A DNA stretch of 64,000 bases from Lutraria lutraria (lineage: Eukaryota; Mollusca; Bivalvia; Venerida; Mactridae), in contig OZ026844.1 of assembly GCA_964023205.1 (NCBI GenBank), positions 35,635,326-35,699,325 of the forward strand, read 5' to 3'. The notes under the pieces are model-generated. The model did no database searches. It was not told the DNA's origin and worked only from the letters and a program-made list of their open reading frames with translations. Positions 1-13,391 of the stretch are shown here, piece after piece. The position numbers and the translations under genes were made by a program. The number at the start of each line of letters is the position of its first letter. Within the stretch, counting starts at the first letter, position 1.

Positions 1-3000
1 CATTATCAACTTAAACATATGGTTATGATTGAGTGTAAGATGGCTAAGCATGGCTCAGAATTAACCTATGAGATGCTTAGATTTATCCAATAATAATCCA
101 TACAAATTTAATTAACCAATGAGATAACAGTATTATAAGCAAACGTTTGATGTGCTATGAAAAGTTCCTTATGTACAGTGCTTTGATGCGACTAGTTTAA
201 AGTCTAAAGTGAGATTTCAGAATGATAAAATAAGGGGTAACAGACCTACATAAATTAAGGGTCATTTATTATGTTCGACCCTATTTGTAACATCGTATTT
301 GACATTCGTGATAACAAAGGATGGGAAGTGTCGGAGAATAATCGAGATTCAATTATCAGCCACATGATTTGATTAATTTGTGCCGGGGCACGATATCTCT
401 GTGTAAAGTGTTGGACCTTTGTGAAAGTAAGAGTCGTTATCTAAACACGGAAACAACTCTTTGAATACAAAGCACCAGACTTAGCATATTTGTACAGTAT
501 TCACTTAAACGTTTACTTAAGCATTTCACAGTTTTTTCTTTACTTTAAAGGGACACACTTCAAATTGTCATGAAATAGGTTGCATTTGAGAGTGCCACCT
601 GCATGATTATACAGAATAGAACTGTTTTGTTAATATTTATACAGCGCAACCATCTGAAGGTTGGCTAACCGGTGGGTTTTTATTCGGGAAATTATCGTTA
701 GTACGAGAGACATCTTCTTCGACACTCATAAACAGGAATTGCATATTTCAGTGTAGTCGGCCATTTTACTTTATAAAAACAACAACAACAACCCTAAATT
801 GACTCTTGTAGACTTAGGTAAGCTTCTTAGCAAGGAGAAGCTCTAATCAAGAATTGTCAAAACTTAGATTCTTCAATTTAGATTTATTACTGATTCCGGT
901 TAGTATAATACAGTTAAACCTGTGAACAAATGTCATCCTTGGAAAAGACGAAATATGGCCTTTATTGACAGGTGACCTTTATTCATGTGTCATTTGATCT
1001 GAATAATCAATGACGTTTTTTTTTAAATAATTGCCTTCACTCACAGGGTAGCCTTTATCCGGAGATGGCCTCTGACAGTAATGTATTTAGTAAAATATAA
1101 ATATCAAATTAAGTTACATCTGTTTTATAAAATTTGAGGTAAATATATTTTCCAGTGAAGTAAATTAACACAAAGTTTTGCTATAGTACATAAAACAGCG
1201 CTGAAAATATGCCGAATAGCTATTGAGAGAATTCTAAAAAAATGCGATAATACCATCTGCTGTCATTATATTACTGTATTGCTACGAGTAATTACCTACA
1301 ATTCATTGACGAAAATTGTCAATAACCACCAGATGCACAAATCTATGATATACTATTATCATGTCATTCAAAAAAATATGTCTCTATTATTCCATCGGAA
1401 TGTTAATTACCCCACCCCTCTGTCGTGTTGATTATTGTAATATACACCGCTTACAGTGCTTTGATTATGTAGGTAAAATTTGCCCAGGTTCTTTGTTATC
1501 AAACTTGATTGTAATATTGTATATAAGTAGTGAACTTTAAAAAGTATAGTCACACTTCAGCTACAGGACACCCTTAAATGAACTCTACGATGGTAGTAGC
1601 ACTAATTGGAACAATGGCCGCATGCCGTAGCAAACGTTTGATTCTTAACGTTGTTGTGGATTTAACCACACATAACCGACACATAACGGCTACCTTGATA
1701 TAACGATTACCCCACTCATACTGTAATAGTCGTTGTTAACATAATAATTATTTGACTGTAAAATTACAATGAGTTTTAAAGAATAGTAATAAAAAAACAT
1801 TTCCGGGAGTTTATCTGTTTATTTCAAATGAGTATTTTGTGAATTGAGCACGAAAATAAACCGAGTTTTAGTATAAAAACCATTCTTTAACCAAAATGTT
1901 ATTTGTTGAGTTAAAGGAAATCATTAGTGGTGATCAGTGGTCAAACATATCCAAGTTCTGCAAGCTTAATTAACAAAGATATTTATGTGTTTAATCCACG
2001 ACAGCGTTTAGGATCAAATATTTAATTAGCGTCAATATTTGTCATGAATATCAAGACTTGTTTACACTGCGGTTCGCGGTCCGAATTTCAGGATCTTAAT
2101 AATAAATTTTATTGAAGCGAATTTCGCGAAATTCTGGGTGTGTACCTTTAAATTCGGTTAATGAACATGCATGTCGACCGGTGATAAACCAAAGGTATGT
2201 TTAATGTGGGATAACTTAACATGAGGATGTATACGTAGTGTTAAACATTTAAAACGAATTTAAAATAATAAAATATCGTGTTTACATATTTGTTAGAATA
2301 CTGTGTCATTTCATCTGCCTAGGACCTTTAAAAGTTTACCACACAGTTAAAGATGTTTTAAAAGTTAGACACAACAAAAATCATAGCTTACGTTCTAATA
2401 AACGTGGGATTATTTACATACGAAGGATGGCTTTATAAATGTGACCTCGCATGTAATTAATTTGTAATTCGTTGCATGGTTTTGACAGCATACACTATAA
2501 ATGGGATGATACGATATGTAATGTATATAAGTACATAATCTACGTCTTGGAATTTGAAATATTGATAAGATATAGATAGCTGTGTGACCGCAATTTTTAA
2601 ATAAATACTTGAGGCCGAAAAGTATACACAAAACATCAAGTTTAAAATTGAAAAAAATGAGTGGGATTGAAATTCTTACTTAAATTTTGGATTTTTATGA
2701 CGGCTGTACCCGAAAGATACTTGGGATTGTGAATAATTCATATTCAAGTTTTTGACTTGGTGAAAATTAACATTTGAAGGTAAGATAATCATATTTTCTA
2801 TTTGTGTACAGTGAGACGCGACCATAGTGGTCCCGGATAAAGTGATGTATCAGACAAAACTGATGTTGGAGGAAATAATTACCCCCCCCCCCCCCCCCCT
2901 CCCCGTCTGACCAAACCCATCTTTACGAGTATTTCAACCTAATCGATCGAGTGAAATTTGAATATAGAGAAATGATATTCGGGTCCGCATAATATTTAGT

Positions 3001-3756
3001 ATTTTGTTGTTTTTCTTAACATAAAGCTAAGGATAATAATTCATATTTAATTCGTGTTATTTGTCCCTTTGTCGGTCATGTTCTACAGGTTTCACTGTAG
3101 TTTAGTCATTGTCAGTGACATACATCCGTGTACGAACCATTCTATGAACATGGAGTCATACTTCAATGGTTGAACTTATGACCTCTTGGTCTTAAATCAA
3201 GCCCTTTATTCTAGGATAACAATATCCTAAGTATGCACAGTGAATTGTCTCCCTTGGAAATCTCAGGATATTGGGGTTGGGAAAATCATCGATGCGATAC
3301 TCGTAAGTTTTATCCGGAATACCTCCGAGGCAATGCAATCCAAGGAGTTCCGATTAGTGTGAATTTGCCTCAAACTTGTACCCGTTTCACATTAAAAAAT
3401 ATACGGGGACCAGTGGAGTTTGCATGCTGTCTCTATTATCGTATGCATTGCAATCGTATAGAATGATAGACGAAATTCGAGATTTATATTGCCAATTAGG
3501 AAATCTAATTGAAAATTCTCTTTCTAATTAGCAACAGTGTTTCTCGTAAAATCAATTGTCCACGTAAATTAGATTAATAATCACGAACTCCATCTCCATT
3601 ACAGATACAACACGATCATTAGGCCTATAGGGACCTGTGGTTCGTGAGTTCGGGCTCTTGCAGGTGTGACAGGTTTTGCAGGCTGTGACGATATGATCGA
3701 ATACATTGCGACTTCAGCCAGTCGTGGCCGTAAATGTACAGTATATATATGTACCA

Positions 3757-3800
3757 ACCACAGGTGCTTGGGTCATAGCCTCGTGTCGAGCACCTGTGGT
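3757..3800. repeat. Inverted repeat / hairpin, 12-bp perfect stem
   Basis: The sequence accacaggtgct at 3757-3768 is repeated as its exact reverse complement at 3789-3800, with a 20-nt loop. No adjacent coding context. Possibly a degraded transposable-element end. Confidence 0.6.
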
Positions 3801-5965
3801 ATTTCCTTAATTAAGCTTGTCTGAATAAGATTAATAAAAAGTACAAATTCTTGAATCTAATCATACAATAGGAATACACTTTTCACCGGAATGTAACTAA
3901 TTAAACACCGAGTATGTAACATTGAATTACCGGTACAGTAAAACATGTGAATATAACCTGTAGACTACACAATGCGAGGCCTTTTTGGTTAGTTAACCCG
4001 CTTTATTCTGATATGAAGAGAACATAATACAGAATAACTAACCTAGGTTAATGACCGACTATTTACAACGACCATATTTCGACAACGGTCACTCTTTTAG
4101 CACATTTAGCACAAGTTTAATGGTGAAATTATAACGTCCAAATAAAGTCCAGCCGTAAAAATAAGTCTTAAATCTTCTATTAAAATTTAAAACCCAAACA
4201 AGCAAAATTTTAATGAAGACAAAGTTTGAAAAAAGTCTCTTTTAACAAACAGGTCGAACATACTATAGTGTATATTTGTATCATCAGTTTCATGTAGCAA
4301 ACTTCACAATATTATGTCACTGTAAAGTACGGTCTCATTGATCGAACACATTATTTTAATGAGCACTTATTTTGGAGGCTTCTTCTAACTTGATAACAAT
4401 ACCACCTCAGACCGATCCTCTTTATTTCAAAGATGGCCATAATATTAAGGGTAAACTGTATTTATTTAAAAAATGAATGATTTATATTACAGTAAAGTTG
4501 TCTATTAACGTCTGAGATATATGTACATAATTGTATTTCAACAGACACCAACAATGCTTTTTTACAACAATATTATATTCCACATCAAAGGTTTTACGTA
4601 TGAATTATTTATAACATGCATGCATTCAGCGTGACTTTATTTATTTCCCAGTATTTACGAAATAATTTCAACCTCAAAATAAACCTGAAATATTAAGTAA
4701 ATCATGTGATACAAAAAAATACCCTACGTTTCAGAAATGGGATGAAATTTCAGGAAATAAAAAAATGTACCTGTATCTCCCTTTAAAATTCATCTTAAAA
4801 GGAAAATAACACCATTCATATCAAATACAACAAACACGTGATTTCATTTAATCGTATAAAATAAATAATTTACCACGTCAGGTAGTTTCGCATAATATTA
4901 CTTTTTTATAATTCAACTTCCGTTACTATTGGCAAAATGATTTTTAAAATTTAATTACTATTGATATTTTACTATCATAGTTTAGGGCGTTGACAATCAT
5001 AATTATGCAAAACAATTAACATTGTATGACAGTTATGTATGAGTCGATATTAATTAGATAACTCGTGATAATTATTGTTAACAACATGATAACAGTTATC
5101 AGTATAACTTAATTATCTATGTATCCTCTGTTGTTTATTTTGATAAAAACTTGTTAATTGACGTAATTAGGTCAATTTCCTGCTCAGTTTACTCTATCGG
5201 AGATGAATATCATTGTATACCCCGTCATGTCAAACATCGCTTCATTTGTGCAAGAACAACTGAGCTAAAATGTGCCAATATATTCCAGAGTGTGTAGGAA
5301 TTGTTTAAAATACACGGAGTGCTCGTGGAGAAACGTGCTATTCGCCCCAGAGTGATATCGTGGGAGTTTTCTCCGATATGTAAAACTTGTAGTGACTAGA
5401 AGAAAGAGAGAAGGAATGCATTATCATCTTTATATATCTTAACACGTGTACCCTTCCTTTGTTTAGCTGCAAACCAAGACAATGGATTAATTTAATCTGT
5501 CGTTGAAATGTGGAGATAATGATAAATACATCGTAGTGCATGCATGGACTTTTTAATAACTGAAGCACAGTTTTATTTTGTGTTATAACAGGATTCGTAC
5601 AACGTTTGATTAGGGTAAGGAGATATTTATTTTCGTGTAACACTATCTTGAATCGTTTGTAATAAGTTTTTGCATGCGAATCAGACGGACTGCAATATAC
5701 ATGTAGTGTGTTGCTGTTCTTTAGAATGTTCGTTCATGTATGCTCGTCTTGGTCCAGGTTAGTTCCCCCATAAGACAGCAGTGTCTCCAGGTCATCTGTC
5801 CCAGGGGTTAAATAAATGTGATCCTGGCTATACAGAGACAGAACGACTTGATCGTATGTCTTAGTCTACTGTTACATACAATTCACGACTTTCTGACAAT
5901 TCTTATTGTCTTGTCACGTCGTGACCATTTAATTAACACCGTTTTCGTCGACTTTATCATGTTTT

Positions 5966-6370
5966 TTAAAGGAATAGTTTTACGTTATTTTCTATGGCAG
6001 TAGATCTACACTGAATTCCAAATTCATTTAAGCTTTCACTGACTGACTGAGTCTTATTCAATTTCGGGGTGTAACTCAGACATCGATTTTGGTAAATACT
6101 GTTACAGCAGCCAGGTTCGTCTGGTTGAGATCGTAAACAGTCTTTGTCTGAATTCAGACTCACATACGATTTTATCGGAGTAATCGTATTGACAACTAGA
6201 TTGTAAGATCTGTTTCCTGTACTGAACTGTATGTTGACAAAATGTTCAGACGTTATGTCTGTTATTCTAATAATCAATTCTAGACTGGTTACGATGCAAT
6301 CCTTTGAGAGATAAAAACACAAAACCAGTCTGTGATCAATGACATAACACAGACATTCAGGATAAAACAC
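5966..6370 (-). other. Unassigned 134-codon open frame, doubtful gene
   Basis: The longest open frame in the first 13 kb, on the minus strand, with several cysteines and one potential N-glycosylation sequon. I recognise no domain, signal peptide or neighbouring exon. In DNA this AT-rich a frame of this length can occur by chance. Kept only as a candidate exon. Confidence 0.12.
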
Positions 6371-9300
6371 ATTATAAATATATATATAAGTTTACGAGAG
6401 TAAATCTGAAATAGGGAGAGTTTTCTTGGCCTAATTGCCAACATAATATATAATTAGTATTGTCTGGCATCTTGTGAATTATATCTTGTTGGTTTCTGGA
6501 GCATATCATACAATTGAAACTCATACAATATTAAAGGAAGGTACGGGTGAATTATTTCATGTGTACCGAAGAAATGGAATCCATAATTATACAGGTGTCA
6601 GAAGATTAACTTAAAACAGAACAGAATGGACTGACAGAAAAAAAGTGTACTAAGTACAGTCTACATCAGAAAAATATCATAAATGCAAGTATCAAGTCAC
6701 GTAAATAACACAGATTAACACGAGTACTTGGCAAAGAAACTTTACCTAGATACAAATTTTTCATTCTTGTCCTAACGACCACCTCTGATGTGCAAGCGAC
6801 AGTCTCTATTAGTCACCAGATTTAACCCTGTTGCAAAAATATTGGGAAAAACACTATTAGTGTATGGTCTTTATCGACGGGTTCACTCGTTTTTCTGGGT
6901 TCTTTACAAATCTTACAAAAGTAAAAAAAAATGACTTATTTCATAAGGTTAGTTATGTAGACTGTAAGGCAGGATTGGCTGTTATATAGAATGACAGCTT
7001 ATTTCAGTTTATAAACCAATTATTCTGAAATCAATGGTATTCACAACACTATGCATGTATTTAATACAAGATTTTCAGCTTTTTTATCACATTATCCCAT
7101 TCCGATAACACACTAACGCCTGTCGCTCGTTCGTCTGCCTAGCAACAATCATTTGATATTGATAAAATTAGTAACTATGGCTTGATGCTAAAATGTCATT
7201 CTACCATTAATTATCGATCGATCATTCACATGCATTCGGTATCAGATTAAATCGACATTGATGCACACCTGTCCGTCACGCATTCTTTGATGTATGGCAT
7301 ACGATGATACAGTGAGTACGTAGTCCGTGCATCTCATTTAAGACGTTTTACCTGATAGAAAACAGCTGGTGAGTTATTCTATATTTTTAGAAAACAAAGT
7401 CCCTTGAGCTCCCTTATTTCTGGTCTCCGGGGACATAAATAGGGTTTACGATCATTTTGTGAAGATTCGACCGTAGAGAATGACGATATACGCATGCAGG
7501 AAATGTATTTTCAAAATCAAACTAGATTATTCAAATTTAATATCCTATGAAGTTAAGTGTCAATATATCATAGCCATCAAAATAAATTGCTGCATACATG
7601 TTCAACTTAAAATGCACACGTGCATTTAACTAAAACACTTGTGTGGTTTCAAAGATTGTTAAGGAAAATATTTTGTTAACCAAACATACTGTAGCAAAAA
7701 TTATTGCCACTCGTCTGAACTCGGCCAATTCCGTTTCTCACTCGGCTAATCGGTCGAAAATAATCCAATTTTGTCCGCGAAATTCCGAATGAAGTTATTG
7801 CGTAATACCACTGTTGCGGTTTTATGTCTGCAAATATTTAACGATATTTTTATTGCATTTACAAATTGAAGTTGTAGATAAATAACTTATGAACAACACT
7901 CAACATTTTGTACAAAAATGATTTATATTTATTGTCCATTTGTATCTTTATAACACGACATGCCAAGTTTTTCATGTTGTTATATAGCAGGATCTTACAG
8001 TTGTATTTTCTAGGATTAAGACATATAATGAACTACAGCTTGAAGTGTTGTTAATTTTATTTAATAGTATTGCACATATGTCTATATTTACAGTACGGTG
8101 TTTCATGAACTCGAAACAGTGAAATAGTCCATTCGGAACATCTCGTTAATTTCCGACAAAATCTAAATTTTTCCAAATCGGCAAATTCCGGCAAATGCCG
8201 TAAAACTTGTTTTTAAAAACCGAAGCACTCCGCATAATGCATCATTGGTTATTATTTCTATCTCTGCAGAGACTCAAAAAGATTTATGGTGCGAATTATC
8301 CAGCTACAAATCGTGCATGATAACTATTTACAAACAGATAGCGAGATGTAGCCAACTATCTACTGAGTTCATTCACATAAATCAGACATTTAGTACTACG
8401 ATTAAAGAGGATTTCTAATACTTATGGTTCTCAATGAATACTATAATTCAGGTGTCTAAAAACCCAATGAGACTTTCCCATACTAATTTATTCAATGAAT
8501 ATCACAAATCAGGTATTCATATTTCACAGTCTGTAAAAAGTCTTTTTAAAGATGATCGAGCGCACGATGTGTGAAAATTACGGCGTCTAGCAAGAACAAT
8601 CTAATGGACTTCCTCCAATCCTCCTGGAAGAGAATTGTAAATTACATATTTAGCCAAATCTATTATTAAAGACCATTCCTCGTGACTGATCGATAAACAT
8701 CCAATGCTGTTGTTTTTTCCAATTAAGCATAATATATCATTACACAGTCATTACAATAAGAAACGCGCGCATACACGTATCTTACCTGTCTTCTATGAAC
8801 AATTTAGAAAATAATCAACATATTGCCGCTACAAATAAAAGTGATAAGCTTTAAGGACCATAGTTATCATTTCAGTAGATCATTAATTTATTTCGATTGA
8901 GACTGCATGCACAGAAAAATCGTAATAATCCAAAATTTGTGGTCTTTTTAGGTCACCATACTTTTTGTACTTCATTTTGCATTTCAACAGTTTTATGATG
9001 GATAAAAATTAACAGCCCACACATAAATCGTTCGATCTATCATCAATGAAGTGCTCCGGTCGTATCTTATCACAGTAAAAAGACCCACATATGGACGTTT
9101 GTGTAAAGGTGGCATTTTTATGATAATTTTATTTAGCTTTATTATATGTTTGTTTGATATTTAATTCTCTAAGTAATGTCAAAAGTCAGTATGCATATGT
9201 CAGTCCTGACCACCGATAGCATATGTTTCTATTTAGCAAACATCAAAGATCAAGACACTGTCATGTGACATTATCAATAATTAAATACAACATTAACACA

Positions 9301-10134
9301 AATATCATGTTAAATGTTAATAAACCATGCTATAAAACGTTAATTCAATTCACCAACTAAACACTAGAACGCGGAACAGCACGAAATTAAGATAAAGAAA
9401 TGGTTCAAACATGTCTATGATTCGACATTTTGTCATTTATCATGTTGGAGAGCTAATTTGTTCGCTAGATAACCTAACTATCTTTCTTATAAATCTCTAT
9501 CGTTGTGTGATTTATATGAGCTTCATGGAGAAACAAGTGCATTGATTGACTTAACTCAATTCAGTGATGTACTTTAGTGATTGAGTTAGTGAACATTAAT
9601 GAACAATATTCTCGTCAAACATACATCAAAGCGTAACCTCTAAATTCCGGACTTGTCCGGACCAGGAAAACTAGATTAGAAGGATCCGGGTCATTTATGT
9701 TTTAGTCAAAACCATATTAGCTGAATAACGATTACTTCTACGGTCTTTGCTTATTATACAGAGACAGAAAGCAACAAATTAAGTTCTCTCCATTCGATTA
9801 CCATTGATCAAAGATTTTATCTGCTTTTTCATACCGACAAATGTCTAACTTAAAATTGCCAAATTATATTTTTATACAGATGTTGCTATACCGTGAAGTA
9901 ATTTTCACATGTCTCCCGGGTGAAATTATACAGTAAAATTTGGTTATGGTGAGTATCCGGGGACCCCAACAATTATTTCATTATATTTACGACAATGAAG
10001 TAAGAAATAAACGACGTGTCCGGGAGAAACGCGAACAAACTTCACAGTGTCTGATTTATTGTGATATCCGAGTTCTATGCATATTTTCAGTCTGTTAGCG
10101 GCAACCTCCGAATGAAGGACATTGATTATTTAGA

Positions 10135-10240
10135 ACAAAATGACCCCTGAATAAAGACCACCTGTCAATAAAGACCACATACTATCCTTAGCAATGATGG
10201 TCTTTGCTCACAGGTTTGACGGTACCGTTTAAATTTCTCA
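10135..10240 (+). repeat. Dispersed repeat fragment ('aataaagacc' family)
   Basis: Contains repeated phrases of the type cctgaataaagaccacctg and then tgatggtctttgctcacagg. Similar wording recurs near 900-1080, 21780-22020, 23340-23400 and 38085-38270, so this is a degenerate interspersed family in this genome. No coding content. Confidence 0.4.
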
Positions 10241-13219
10241 TTCGTGCAATTTTAAAAAAATGACGAGAAAACTAGAAAAGCACGCCTCAGATGTTTACGC
10301 GTAATATAACAAGTGTAAATCCTGGTATTATCAAAAGTACCAGGATGTACTTTACCAGTAAAAGATGGATTACAGAATTGTTTATAGTAAACACCCATAA
10401 AACAGAATTATAGTTGACGTGTGTGGTTTTAGGATAAATAAATCGTGCGGTATTATTTCTTAGAACAATAATACAGTAAACCGTAGTCATTGAGACATCC
10501 TATGAAAAAAAATGTTTGAAATATTTAGCTGGTCGCGTAATCAGGTTACAAACAGAAAAAAACTAGTCCGTAAATAAGCACTCGGGTTAAAGGAGTGGTC
10601 GTAGTAACTAAATGATCGCAATGAAAGGTTTTACTGTATATGTTTTTTTCGTAAAATCATGTTCTAACTTGATGAAATAAATCCTGTGATCTAGACAAGA
10701 TACAGACATTGATGTCGTTAAATTTCAAGAATTTCATCAAAGTGACAATACACAAGACATTTTCTGTGGTTAAACAAAAAATCTCGATCACTGTTATGTG
10801 TGTTTACTGTAATCATGTAGGTGCAATTTTATGTTTATCTGTTTGAGTTTCGAGATAAAAAATAGGCTACGAACAGTTTATATTAGATTACCGACACAAA
10901 CAGTCTCACAACTTTTGCTGGATTTAAATAATACCTTACAATGATTTAATGAGCTTGTCTTAATATTTCCGGAATGTAACGGCATTGTTTTGATTTTATA
11001 CCGAACTACTGAGGTAGGTCCGTCTTTTTGTTTTAAAGTTAAGCCAGATGTTTACGGTAACTTAGCGGACAAAATTCTAATTTACTTGATAAAAGAGGTG
11101 ACAGAAATGGTCATAAAAGGAATTAGAAAATGTGAGACGCTGAACAGGGGGTGGAGTATGAAGGAGACAGTGCTAGTATGTGAGGGAAATATGGAGTGGG
11201 TGAAAGGTGGTCAATCAGAGAGAATTGGAGATGGTACGGGGGGGGTTGTTAAGGAATGGGAGAGATTTTGGCGTCAGATGTATTCTTAAATAATTCATCA
11301 TTTAAATTGATTAATGAAACGTGTGCAATGAAATATGTTTATTTTCTTCCACAAAGATTAATTCTTGCAGCACCTAAGTTTCGTAAAACTAGTACACATT
11401 AATTCCTTAATATGGTCTCCCTAGAAAACAAACGACCACACTTTAAGTCTACGCAGCAACGTTAAGTCTAGCTAGTGGCTTTAAAAAGGAGACACTTTCT
11501 TTCTTAATCTGATTTACAACTTGATCAATATATTGGCCTGCGAGCATATGTTTGTCATAATTTACTAACAGTTATATTTTTGGTTAGCATTAATATTGTG
11601 TTAATATCACTGATGATGTCGTAAAAAAGCCAGCCCAGGGTCTTAATGACGAGCTAATGGATCAATGCAAAGTATATTTGTACTTGTGGGACTAAGGCTC
11701 GTCTGGTAGTTTAGATATTGATTCTAACTTGTCTAGATATCCGCGACATTCCGTATTCTCCATAAATGATGATGATTTTGTCTGTCTGGTACGGTGTCCC
11801 GTTTGTGCCATCACGTCTCCTGGGATGAGTTTTATACAAAGAAACTGTATTGAAGAAAATATGTTCCGAATACACGAATCTCGATTGATTAAAATGTATT
11901 CCGTTTTTAACATTAGTATTACGTCACAATTGATAATTGCTGTAAATAGAATATTGAGCACCGTTTCATGTGAAATCATGATATAGTGGACACTATTTAT
12001 AGGTTACGTTTTGAACATCTGACAACATGACTACAAGCATATATTTTCTTAAGAATGCAAAACCCTTCGGATGGCACAGACAAGGCTCCATAGTCGAATT
12101 CTCTAATTGTAAAAACATGGCATGGTATAACTCTTACACAGTGGTAATAAAAATGACGTGGAATATCTTCATTCATATGATAAAATAATTATATTACACT
12201 CCCGTATTTACTCCGGAGTACTCTTAACTCAGCCATTTATGGAAATAATTACCATATGAGGATTACTAATTTTCTGTTAGTATGGAAGGATCGACATGTA
12301 TTGAATTAGAACCAGTTTGTAATCATGTTGTCAGTAAATGTTGTAGAGGGTTGATTAAATTAAGTTTTTCGTGTATTTCATTGGAATACTTTCAAACAAA
12401 CTTGTTCGGACTAACAAAAATGTTCGGTTTAGAGAGGTTTTCGGATTAGAACGGTTTCGGATATCAAAGTTTCTATAGTATTAAATGCATGATAAAAATA
12501 ACGGCTGACGTGTTCGTTCCAGAGAGGATTCTGGATTACAAAGGTTCGGGTTAGGGAGGTCTGACTGAATTTGCAAAGATCTGCAACAAGCGTTGCCTTG
12601 TGGTTTCTGAAAGCACATGATGCTTGTAATACTCATTGTGTGATGGCACAAAGCCGAACAGCGATTAGGAATGAATGATTGTTAATTCGTTTGAAGTTGC
12701 AAACATTTGTTAAAATTCTCTCCAGCTATGAAGTATAAACCTAATCGTGGATTTTATCTTTCTGACGCAATAATTGAAAGCTTGGATCAATAAAATCTAA
12801 TCTAACCATTCTTAAAGAAACTAATCAATGTATTTGTTCTTAATGTCGCAACACATGCATACCAATGCATGAAATATCGATTTACGAACTCAGTAAATTG
12901 CGTCGTGAGGTCCGTATTTAAAAGGAATTCAACTAGCAGCATGCTTTTTCAACATCAGACATGTTTATGATTTAACAGTTAAAATTTGAAATCTACTCAT
13001 AAGCCCAAAGGCTGTATGCAAGGCAATATGAAACAATCTACTCACGAGCTATGAACATTTATTCAGAACTTTGATTACTGCCATGAAAGTTGTTTGTCAG
13101 ATACAAATCTAAGCTCAGCTTTGGAGTAAAAAAACAAGTTATCCGACAAGATAATAGAACAAGTTGTAAGTTTACCGTGACTGATCTGATGTTTATTTCT
13201 GTTGTATTTGTCATTTCAG

Positions 13220-13391
13220 AATTTAGTAAAGAGTCGACGGAACACATGAAATATGGGCGGGACCCTGTCATGCGCGGGTCAAGGTCATAAACCGTCTTCC
13301 GAGGAACATATACCATACGGGGCCCCTATTAGTAAACCCATCGGTATTGTACAACCACAAGAAAAAATAACCATAGAGGAAGACATATCAG
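13220..13391 (+). CDS. CARD-LRR protein, exon 1 (coding part 13253-13391)
   Basis: A pyrimidine-rich acceptor ending tcatttcag at 13211-13219 precedes this exon, so untranslated exons probably lie upstream. Translation starts at ATG 13253. An in-frame TGA at 13247-13249 excludes an earlier start within the exon. The 139 coding bases give 46 codons plus one base, ending at a gtatgt donor at 13392. The peptide starts MGGTLSCAGQ: Gly2 with Ser6 fits the N-myristoyltransferase consensus and Cys7 is a natural palmitoylation site. The single leftover G is completed by AT at the start of the 24817 exon to give Asp. Direct joining to 24817 is inferred from this phase match; a further exon inside the 11.4-kb intron cannot be excluded. 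Confidence 0.72.

Larger units (their letters stand above)
1..13219. other. Upstream region without a recognised gene
   Basis: AT-rich DNA with no open reading frame that I recognise and no convincing chain of splice-compatible exons. It holds a C-homopolymer near 2882-2899, a 12-bp-stem hairpin at 3757-3800, and repeat fragments with 'ctttattgac/aataaagacc' wording near 900-1080 and 10135-10230. A 5' untranslated exon of the downstream CARD-LRR gene probably lies here, because the coding exon at 13253 is preceded by an acceptor, but I cannot place it. Confidence 0.6.
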
